Origin: Haliotis asinina
Taxonomy: Eukaryota; Mollusca; Gastropoda; Lepetellida; Haliotidae
Assembly: GCF_037392515.1 (NCBI RefSeq)
Contig: NC_090285.1
Span: forward strand, 3,103,501 to 3,167,500
Length of the DNA stretch: 64,000 nt
Direction: 5' to 3'
Shown piece by piece: positions 51,601-63,600 of this stretch. The position numbers and the translations under genes are program-made. Within the stretch, counting starts at the first letter, position 1. Each line of letters starts with the position of its first letter. The notes under the pieces are model-generated. The model was not told the DNA's origin. It did not search any database and was given only the letters and a program-made list of their open reading frames with translations.

Positions 51601-54600
51601 TTTGATTGCTCTTCCTGATTTGTCAGTGCTTGTTGTCCCCCGCCCAAATGCGCAATGGGGGACTGTATTCAGCTCGTATTCAGCAATGTCCGTACATATG
51701 TCTCGATTCTTGTAAACACGATATCTCATGAACTGTGGTACCAAATGAGTTCAAATTTGATGACAGCCTACATTGGGGGATGATACAGGCTCCAGTCGAT
51801 TTGGATGACCTTGACCTTATTTTCCAGGTCACCCCGACTCTTGGTAATGCAGTATCTCATAAACTGTTATACCCAATTTCTTCATATTTGGTGACGGTCT
51901 TCATTGGGACATTATGTAAACACCAGTCAATTTAGGTGATCTTGACCTTATCTTCAAGGTCACCCCGACTCTGACCGCTTTTCAAGCTCATGTTAATCTC
52001 ATATCTCATGCATTGATGTACCCAGTGTCTTCAAATATGATGACAGCCAACACTAGAGGATTACACAGACGATTCAGTTGATTTTGGTGATGTTGATCTT
52101 ATTTTTAATGTGACCACGACGCTTTGTTCACTTGTCAAAGTTATGTTAATGCAATATCTCATAAAACATTGCAACCAATGTCTTCAATTTTGTTGACAGT
52201 CTACATTTGGTGATAATGCAGATACCAGTCATTTCACGTATTTTCTGTGTTAAAAAAAAGTAGTGAAATGTTACAGATATTACAGTCTTCTTTAGCTGGG
52301 GGACATTGCAAACACTTGTTAGTGTTGGGATTAAGTGCACTGCTTAGTGGAGTCAGCTGAATGACACTGGCTTGAGACCTCTCATCATCATCATCAGGAA
52401 TAATACTTGCCAACTACAGAATACCAGATACCTACCACCCATACTGTTTAGTGTCATGTCACCCTAACCCTAAACCTGACATTTTTGCACAGTTCAAAAG
52501 TAAAGTCGCATGCTTTTGAAGGTGGAAGATATTCGGTATTTGTTAGTCTTACCACCGGAACAACTCACTCAAAAAATGAATGAAAGAATGGGTGTGACCT
52601 GAAGTGGTGCAGAAACATGAATGGTGACTGACTTTTGTCTGATCTACATTTCATCAAGTCTGTGTGCTTGAAGCAGGAAGATATGGTGACGTGATCTATC
52701 AGTAACTGATACGTCCTTGTTTGCAGGTTTACATTTCATTCCCTTCCGCACCATCCACAACAAGCCTGACCCATTCAACACCATCAGAGCCAACTGCTGG
52801 ATTGGGCACCTGCCTGTGGAGGTCAAGCTGACCAAGTATGAGAAGCATGTGTCCAAGATGCTCAACCCTTACTTGTGAGTAGTTGACCCTTGGGATTCTA
52901 GGTTAGGATAAGTCCACTAGTCGATTTTCATAATAGTTATCCAACAACTAATTCTATGGATCTGTTCAGAATCTGCCCATCATTTGTGTGAAACACAACT
53001 AATGTGATCATATTGATTGGACGTCAGACTGTATAAACAAAAACAAGGTTCATTTATACAATGTCTTAAGACGTTTGTTGTTTGAGCTTAATGAATCCTT
53101 CTTTAGTTTTATCATGTGAATGGCATCTTGTATTTACTGATTTGTCCAACCTAAAAAACCAGGATGCAAAAAGTTCTTTCTAAAACATCATTCGAGACAA
53201 TTCCCTCAGTGATTTAAGTGTTTCCAGGACCTTTTTTTTCTTTTTACATTAATTTCCAGGTTTGGACATAAAATGAGATCTTGTTTAGCGCAGTGCTGTT
53301 TTAAAGCTGCAAAAAGGTTCCTGTTTCATGTATTATGCTAACAGATTTGAGGTTTTTGTTCTTTGTTCTTTGTTCTTCTCATGGATCAATAGAGCTTGGT
53401 TCCTAACCCAGCAAGGTCCATCAGTTTATGGCAAAGTTGTGTCATGACTGATTCGCAAACTAGTTCCTCACACTTCACACTAAATCAATGTGTCCATTCT
53501 GGATTTTCTTGGGAGAGGATCCAAGATGCAGGAGTCAAAGTTTCAATATTATGAAATAATATTATCAGAGTTACTTTGATGTAATCGTAAGAGGCAACTA
53601 GCGGGATCGGGTGGTCAGGCTCGTTGACTTGATTGACACATGTCATCGGTTCCCAATTGCGCAGATCGATGATCATGTTGTTGGTCACTGGACTGTCTGG
53701 TCCAAACTCAGTTATTTACAGGCCGCTACCATATAGCAGGATGTAACATTCATTTAATAACCTTGCAAAAAGATGTAACAAAGAAAAAGTTTTTTGTAGT
53801 CATGTTTTTCTTCTTCTTGATTCCTTGGAAATCGTAGGAATTGGTGATGAGACAAAGAGGACTCTTTGGTCAGGCTCATGTTTTGTCTGACTGAAGATCT
53901 TCATACCACATAGTGGATGCTCATATTGTCAGTCACAAGTCCTGTCTGGTCTGAATCCGACAGTCGACTGAGGCTGCATTGTGAAACAGTCATCCACTCT
54001 CTCATAAACTCATTTGTGCTGCACTGGTTCAGACACTATGTGCCTTGAAGCAAATAGAACATTGGCCTTGCCTCATTTATGATTACAAATATGATCGTCA
54101 TTGATGACCTTTCACCCTCTGTCACTAGGTACACGATTGAGGTAAAGCATGGAGACTTTGAGTGGACAGTGAAGCGGAGGTACAAACACTTCCGCCAGTT
54201 GCATGATGCTCTGACGCTGTACCGGGCCAGATACAGGCTACCCATACCTAAGAAAGAGTAAGTTGTCTGTGTGTGGCATCACCCTGCCTCATCTCTTGCT
54301 TTCTTTTGAAAAAGAACTACTCAGTGTGTGACCATTGTCATGAAATGATTCATAATGTATTCTTTGCTTTAATTCTTTTCAGGGTTTTAGAGCACCAGAA
54401 CTTATTGCCTTCAAAAATAATGTTTTTATTTAAATAAGGTAATAGCGGGGTCTCTTGTTACAATGTCCCTTTCACTTGCATGAATAATGCACCTTCATAA
54501 GATAGCTTTCTGATGGCATTGATTAATGGGAACATTTTGTAGGCTTTTAACTTCTGACATTTGCAGTTTTACCGTTTCCACAAGTTCAGAAGAGGGAACA

Positions 54601-57600
54601 TCGTTCTGAGACATTGTCTTTATTGATTCTGTTGTTGTTAGATTTGGCAGGTATACAGTCCTGTTTTGAAATATCCATTGCTTGCGTGTCTGCTTCACTG
54701 AATTTTTCTGCTTCTACTGATCACAGATATGAAAAAGAAGGTGTCTTGTACTGGACTGAATGGGGTCATCGATGGTGCAGAGCTGTATGTCATTAAGAAC
54801 AATCACAGAAAAATGCAGCTTTGGAGAAAGCCTTTGTAGTTTCCTCATTATCACAGCAGAAGTCTGAGGCAGACTTGCACATAGTGGTGTTGATGCTAGA
54901 GTCAGTGGTGGGGCTCTTACTGGGTCAGAGACAATGCAGGATTCCATCAGGAGAACCCCATTGTTGTAATGCGTAAAGGCAATCTGGTATCATATAACAT
55001 CAAAGAAATAATACAAAAATGTTAGAGCATGCAATAATCTCTTATTTTACTGATGTAGTCTATTTCCCAGATTCAGGTTGTCATGGTATAAACTGACTTC
55101 TGTAGACCTGACCATTAAAGACAGAAAAGGCATGTATAGACAGGAAATGATCAACTGTGAATTCCTCACCTTTGATATGACTTTTGAGAATCGGAAAAGT
55201 TACGACAAAAGGGTAAAAAATATTACTTGCTTCACTTTTTTTTCGCCAGAATATGAAAAAGACAAAAAAAGCTGTGAAACCTTTCAATCTTCATCTTCAG
55301 CAAAAGTTTACAATTTAGTGAAACAAACTCCACTCATCCACTGGGATAGTTTGTCTAGTACGGTAGGTTAGACCATAAACATAGCCGGCAATATTTATTA
55401 GGTCATGTCCAGGATCTAACATACATGTTGCTGAGACATGCAAATCAGTGAATGCATGTTCCTTCATCTGGAGGAGTTACTGGGCAGTTTAACTACTCTC
55501 TGACTGGTGGTCAGGTGTCTTTTGGATGGGTTTTCATCCTGAAAATTTCCCTCATTAGCAAAAATCACTGAAAAGCAGTCCTGGTCCTGTAGTTTATGTA
55601 ATAGAGAACAGCATTCAAAATATCTGACTGCCTGATTGCCTGGGAAGTGTTATTTTCAACAAGGACTGCCAGATTCTCAAATTCACCTGCCCAGTGGTCA
55701 GGTTAAAATTTAGACATGTATACACATGTCATGACGTGTCATTGCTGGGAGTTTCCTACCTTGTGGAGAAACACCCCAAATCTGTTGATTCTGGAGCAAG
55801 AATCTTTGAGCTCCCAGTAGGTTTAGGATTGACTGCAAGAGCAGTTAAAACTGTGACGTCATCCTGATGGTTTAATGACATGCTGTCTTGTGGCAGTAGA
55901 CTTTGGCTAAACAGACTGATGGCGAGCAACAGTGGGATGCTGTTACACTCAGATGTATTCTTATCCATCAAATCTCTTCTCTACTTTAGCTTCAAAATCA
56001 ATTTCTTTACTAAAGTGTTCTGGCTTGTGAATTCCTGTGTGTATTGGGCGAATGAAATCAGCTGACAATAGATGTACACAGCCTTCTCAGTAGAGGCACC
56101 TTGTATTAATAACCTCGAGCTGCAGCTCCCAAGGCTCAGTCTTCCTTTATTTGTGCATATTAAATCAGTGGCTGATTCGTCCCTTGATATCTGCATGAAT
56201 AAAAATAAATAATTCAGGAATGTGAAATATTCCTGGTAATGAGGGAATAAACTTATACTGATGGATAAAAGTAAAGGAACAAGCCTCGTGTCAAGTGGCA
56301 GTCCATTTTATTTTACTGGTAGAACTATGACTACAGGGTATAGGCCAAACGGTGGCCAGCTGGTTAAACTGGAGTTGGATTGAACAAGAGGTAGACTAAG
56401 TTTAGATTTGGTTGAAGTACTAAGTGAAGTTTAAACTTTACAAAGATTGAACCAAGGTGTTTTGAACTATTGGTTGGTTGATCAAGGGGTGGTTTGAACT
56501 GTGTCTTGGTTAAACTAGGGACTGGTTAAAATATTGATTGGTGAAACAGTGGTTAGATTGAACTATGGGTTGGTTGCATTAGGTTCTAGTTGAAGTTTGG
56601 GTAGATGATGAGGATTGGATTTTACCAAGGTTGATCAAACTAAGGATTGGTTGAAATAATGGTGGATTGGTGATGGTTGAACTAGGGATGGATTGAATGG
56701 GAGGTTAGATGAAATGGGAATATTTGGAGTAGGGTCGCTTGATCCAGACATGGTAAAGCGTGAAGCTTGGTAGACCAGGTTTGGTTGAAGTAGTGGAGGG
56801 TTGAACAAGGTGTTAGAATAGGGAAAGGTTGAACTAGCGATTGGTAAAAGTAGGAGTATATCAGAATTGGAGCAGGTAGAGAGTATCCATTGTCAGAGTA
56901 GTGATTGATTTAACATGGGTTGATCATAGAAGGGATTATTGGGACATGGGACTTGTCAGAATAAAGGGTTCGTCAAGTTAGTTTCAGACAAGGGGAAAAT
57001 AAGTAGATTTGTAAGTACGTGCCAAAGCCCAATCACCCTCACATGAAAGTACAAGTGTTCCCATGTTCTTTTCTTGGCTTCTTTGCAAGCTTTGTATTGC
57101 AGAGTGAGTGAAATTCTGCAAATAAATAAAGGAACACTTATACTTTCAGGATATCCCTTATTTATTTCCATGAGTATAAATCATTCCTTATCTCTGAATT
57201 GAACATGGTTCCATGAGTACAAGTCATGGCTGTACTGTTCAGATGAAACAGGGCACTTGCTACGTTATGACCATAGAATGCACGTTATGGCCATACAATG
57301 GATGTGATACTAACAGTCAGCCATAGACAAAGATTTGGTGTTGTTCATATCCATTTCTATGCCTTGTTGTCCCCTGCCGCAATGGAACATGGGACTATGT
57401 ATTTAGCGGCATCTGAAGGTATGTTCCAATTCTTGTTAACGCGATATGTCATGAACTATTATACCCAATATCTTCAAATTTGGTGACAACTATACATTTG
57501 GGGATTACACAGACACCAGTCTCTTTTGGTGACCTTGACCTTATTTTCGAGGTCACCACAACACTATGGCCACTTTTCAGGTTCTTGTTAACGTGATCTC

Positions 57601-60600
57601 ATGAACTATTGTACCCAACATCTTCAAATTTGGTGACAGCCTACATTGGGGGAATTACACAAACACCAGCTGCTTTTGGTGACCTTGACCTTATTTTCAA
57701 GGTTAATGTCATCAATATTTCATTGTTCTTTAGCGGCGGGGGACATTGCCATATTTGTGGTAAACACTTGTTTTTCTTTACAACCAACCATATTCCCATA
57801 TATATGTATATATTGACAATGAGTGAAAGTTATTATAACAGGGAAAAAACATTTTTTCAAGTATGAATCATTCATGTGTTGGATAGAACAAGATATTGAT
57901 GCCTTAAAAGCATTGAATTGATATGATTTAAATAATAAGTCTTTTTACCAAGTGTTGAATGGGGTTGTGAATTACATCTGCTGCTGACGCTCTGCTTCCA
58001 GATATGTTGGATCATGGACGCCCTTGCTCAGGTTCTTTGGCCTTTATTGATTTCTAGAAATAATTTTTATTACTCATATATTTTCTTGTGATATACTGCT
58101 ACAAGATGCTATTGTAGTGGCAGATAGAGAACAAATATTAGCTGCAGTTATTATGCATTCAGTTATGTATCTGTTTATAGGTCAACATATCCCTGCATGT
58201 TCTATGCTGTCATCTGCAAGTGTTGCTAGAATTTTAGATAAAACATAGGGTATTGTTTTTCTAAATACTGCATATTGTAATTATTATTTAGAATGCATGA
58301 TTATCTTGTGTTTTTACCGTGACCTGTCACATGTGGGTTTTTTTCATTCAGACACTATGGTATGATAATGAATAGTTTGAATGTATTTATAAAACAGAAA
58401 CAAAACTCTTTCTGGGATAGAGTTACATGGATAGTGTAAGTGTAACCATTGTGTCACTAGTTTCCAGAGGTCTTCTCCTCGGGCAAAAGGTTTAGTGTGT
58501 TTGAATATTCTAGCAGATTTATTCAGTTCAAATTTGTAGCATAATTAAAGCATAGAGATCTGATAATGGATGTTAGTCATCATCAGCACAATTTCACAGG
58601 GCTGCAGGACAGGTGTGAATTTAACCGTTTGTAACTATGGTTTCAAGAGTATTGCTATTAACTTATTGTCGACTATATCAAACATATTGTGTTGACAGCA
58701 TCAAACCATCTCCTTATATCCCAGTTAGCTGGAGAAAGATCACAGACAGGACTCCTGATCGTTATGACTGGCCAGTTATACCTGTACAAACATGGACTAT
58801 AATGCTGAATTCTTACAATGGTGTATTTACAAGTACAGACATGTGATATTACCTGCTTAGTTTGTCTATTTTTGGATATTTGATTTTTTAGCACAACTGC
58901 TCTTTTTGGCTATAGTCCAAAAATGTTCCACCTTGATAAAAGAGAGCTATTCAGCTCAGGTGTATTATTACTTGTTTGTAAGGTGTAATAAACATTTAAA
59001 TTGAGTGTGCTTAATCTTGTGTGGAATTATGAACAAATATAGTCCTAAGAATCTGCCATCTAACACATTAATACCTGCCATGTGCAATACAAAAATCTGC
59101 ATTAAGTGATTCATTTAATCTATTTGTGATCACTTATAGTGTTAGGAAAGACGTTTACCCTCTGCTACTGTTGCTCAGTACATGAGTGTTGTCACACTGC
59201 ACATATCAGTTGCCTAATACTGTGCCAACTTAACACTGGGTGAGTAGTTTATTAACTGCACCTGTAATCTGCTGCTTATTAAATAATGTTAACTCATGCA
59301 ATCGGGCATAGGATCCTACCGGTGTTGATACCAAGTTGACCTGGTACCGATATCAACCCACAACTGTCAAACCTGGATTTGATTCCCCACATGGATACAG
59401 TGTGTGAAGACCATTTCTTGTGTCCCACTTCATGAATTGCTGCAATATTGCTAAAAGCAGTGTAAAACTTAACTCAGTCACACATCAAACCTGGCAATCA
59501 ATTAGCTGAAACTAGAGAAGACAGACAAGATGTAAAGTTTTACTGTGATTCTTGTGCAATCTTTGAATATAAGAATATTGTAAGATTTAATAGGCAGAAT
59601 GTTTGTGAGTGGGGGTAGGTGTTTAGAGGATGGGGGTGTTATCCCAAGATTGGTAAGCTCTACTCATGTCACTGTAAAGATCAGTATCGGTTGTAGAGGA
59701 ACTAAACGTGGTTTCAGTTTCAGTGTTCCACGCATTTCTACTAAAACAGGGAAATGAATTTGGAAGTTGGTTATTTTTATGATGTTATTTTTATTGTCTA
59801 TTTATTGGTCTTTCACTTTGATATTTTGTCATGACATTGATCCGGGCGAAGTTGTGATTATCTTTGACATTACTAGATGATCAATTCCCATTATGCAACA
59901 TGCTTCCTATTTTTTTAATCTCAAGCCCTGTTTTTCTTCTCTTTCATGTATTTTACTTTTACACTTCATGCTTGCTATTATTTGTCTTTACTTCACTTGT
60001 CAGTAAACTTGATATTAAATCTTTACATGTGAACTTGTCCCAGATTGGTCGGGCTCAGCCTCCATGGTTTGGTAGTCAGATTGTTTGGCTGAAGAGTGTC
60101 CTCTCCCCATCTCCCTCCTCCCCTAACACCATACCCTCTCCCTCCTCCCTGACACCTTACCCTCTCCCTCCTCCACCAACTCCTTACCCTCTCCCTCCTC
60201 CACCAACTCCTTACCCTCTCCCTCCTCCCCGACACCTTACCTGCTCCCAGTCCTCCCCCAACACCTTATCCTCCTCCTCCCAGTCTCCTGCACATCCACT
60301 TACCGCCCTGCCACATTTTCCACACACCCCCACACACCTCTACACACCTCTACACACCCCTACACACACACACACCAACATACCAACACACCCACCCCAC
60401 CCCTACACACCCCAATACACACACCTCCACCCATCACTTCACACACCCATAGACCCATCTCAGTAAGTATTTACCAGAAACTAGGTTTCTTCGACATTTC
60501 CTGTGTCAGTTGGAAATAACAGTAGCACCAGTGTTGCTCTGATGCATCATCACAACACCTGTCATCCACATGGCACCATCTTGTGATGGAGTAGAGGATT

Positions 60601-63600
60601 TCATGAATATTCATACACCTACAGTTCTGTTTGAATTTATTGGTCAGGGTAGTGAGGCTTCTATAACAGAAGATACTATCCATGATAGATTACCATGGTA
60701 ACCACTGCAACCACTTATAGAGAGATCATGCTTCAAAGGTTGATTACATTATCCTCAAATATCAACGTCAGTGCTAATCTTGCCGACAAAACAAGCTATC
60801 TCCAAAGTATATTCATTAAGCTCAATACTGACATGGTTCCAGGGCGTCAAACTCAACAGATTGACAGACTGACTGACTGACTGACTCACTCACTCACTAC
60901 CGCACTGGCAGATATAACCAGCTGCCACTACACCGCTTCTTGCTTGATACTGACATGGTTCTCCAGGGGATTATTAAACACAACTCATTTTTTACTTTAT
61001 CACAGGTGACAGAATTCCTGCACTGTCTGAAAATCAGAAGAACTGTGTCTGTGAACTCTTTTACAAATAATGATTAAAATATGAAGTTTGTTATTAATAA
61101 ATCAAATCATTATTAGAAAACATTGAATAGTAGATACTTAATATTCAGTATTTATATCTCAAATCAAATTAAATTTTTGCCAAAGACTGAATGATGTTTG
61201 TTGTTTTGCCATGATTCAACTTACAGAGAGCTGTGATCCCAATTGCAGGTATCGTGAAAGACGCAAGACTATGAAACAGGACCATCGCGTCAGTGTTCGG
61301 TTCCCCCTTAGACCTGACTACCTCGTCAGTGAACACAACATCCAAGAACGCATGGTAATGTTGCAGTCTGTGGAGGGAAATAAGGGAACACTTGTAACGT
61401 GTATAATGGCCGAAGTATTTCAAATGTTGCCATAGTAGCACAGATATCACTTGCAGTCATGGACCTCTCATACCTTGCTCAAAAGTCCTTCAGATTTCTT
61501 TGTAATTTTCACATCTGAAATTCTTGGAGACATTTCATTAAGTGATAGATTGATACGCCTGTTGATCACTGGATTGTCTGGTCAAGACTCAGATGTTTAC
61601 AAACCCTTACCATATGGCTGCAGATTTGCTGAGTGCAGTATTAAGCATCATACAAACAGCAGCAAAACAAATTTGGCATATATTCATCCAAAATGACATG
61701 TAATAAATAAGCTGAATAAATAAATAAGCTGGCAACAGGTGGTGTTAACAAAATGTAGTACTGTAATGAATCCCCAGGACTTGAGAGAACTGACCCCTGA
61801 TTGTCTGGAAGCAAACCTGTATTGTTAGTTTCGGGTTAACGTGGTGTTTGTTATTTCTGTGAGGAGGGTTAATACTGTGAGTAAAGAAACCTGATTTTAC
61901 ATTAATGCTGTAACTGTCTGTTCTTTTGTATCAGACTCAGCTGGAGAAGTACCTCTGCAGCCTTCTCAAGTGCAAGTCATTCAAAAACCACTCAGAGACT
62001 GTGAGTACCATCAGAAACATTCACACTCCCAGCAACATGCAGCTCTTCATAAAGTTTAATCTCTCCTTGCCTACATACGTTTAGTACAAACTGAGTTGAG
62101 TTGTGCTACTGGGTGCTGAACATGTGGAAGGCCAAAAGAGTTACCTCCCCTGGCAGGAATCCTTTGGTTTAACCCATTAAGATTCAAATTAGAACTGATC
62201 TTCAGTAACCCAAGCTTGTCCTAAGACTTGACCATTAGGATCAGGTGGTCAGGTGCACTGTCTTAGTTGACATGTCATTGTGTCCCTGTTTAACCTAGGC
62301 TGCTGTTGTCAGTCTTCTCCCAACACTGTTTAACCCAAGCTGTAGTTGTTAGGCTTCTCCCAACCCTGTATAACCCAGCCTCCAGTTGTTATGCTTCTCC
62401 TGACCCTCTTTAACCTAGCCTACAGTCGTCATGCTTCTCCCGACCTTGTATAACACTGTCTGCAGTTGTCATGTTTCTCCCAACACTGTTTAATCCAGTC
62501 TGTAGTTGTCATGCTTCTCCTGACCCTGTTTAACCCAGACTGTAGTTGTCATGCTTCTCCTGACCCTGTTTAATCCAGCCTGCAGCTGTCATGCTTCTCC
62601 TGACACTGTTTAATCCAGTCTGTAGTTGTCATGCTTCTCCTGACCCTGTTTAATCCAGTCTGTAGTTGTCATGCTTCTCCTGACCCTGTTTAACCCAGTC
62701 TGTAGTTGTCATGCTTCTCCTGACCCTGTTTAATCCAGTCTGTAGTTGTCATGCTTCTCCTGACACTGTTTAATCCAGTCTGTAGTTGTCATGCTTCTCC
62801 TGACCCTGTTTAACCCAGACTGTAGTTGTCATGCTTCTCCTGACCCTGTTTAACCCAGACTGTAGTTGTCATGCTTCTCCTGACACTGTTTAATCCAGTC
62901 TGTAGTTGTCATGCTTCTCCTGACACTGTTTAATCCAAGCTGTAGTTGTCATGCTTCTCCTGACCCTTTTTAATCCAGTCTGTAGTTGTCATGCTTCTCC
63001 TGACCCTGTTTAATCCGGTCTGTAGTTGTCATGCTTCTCCTGACCCTGTTTAATCCAGTCTGTAGTTGTCATGCTTCTCCTGACCCTGTTTAATCCGGTC
63101 TGTAGTTGTCATGCTTCTCCTGACCCTGTTTAATCCAGTCTGTAGTTGTCATGCTTCTCCTGACCCTGTTTAACCCAGACTGTAGTTGTCATGCTTCTCC
63201 TGACCCTGTTTAATCCAGTCTGTAGTTGTCATGCTTCTCCTGACCCTGTTTAATCCAGTCTGTAGTTGTCATGCTTCTCCTGACCCTGTTTAACCCAGTC
63301 TGTAGTTGTCATGCTTCTCCTGACCCTGTTTAATCCAGTCTGTAGTTGTCATGCTTCTCCTGACCCTGTTTAACCCAGACTGTAGTTGTCATGCTTCTCC
63401 TGACCCTGTTTAATCCAGTCTGTAGTTGTCATGCTTCTCCTGACCCTGTTTAATCCAGTCTGTAGTTGTCATGCTTCTCCTGACCCTGTTTAATCCAGTC
63501 TGTAGTTGTCATGCTCCTCCTGACCCTGTTTAATCCAGTCTGCAGCTGTCATGCTTCTCCTGACCCTGTTTAATCCAGCCTGTAGTTGTCATGCTTCTCC

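Noticed and set aside
59864..60466. 200-codon frame with a hydrophobic start and proline-rich end, followed by a good donor (CA|GTAAGT at 60463)
   Set aside because: The first codon is not ATG, the second half is simple C-rich repeat, and it fits no PLD exon phase or homology.
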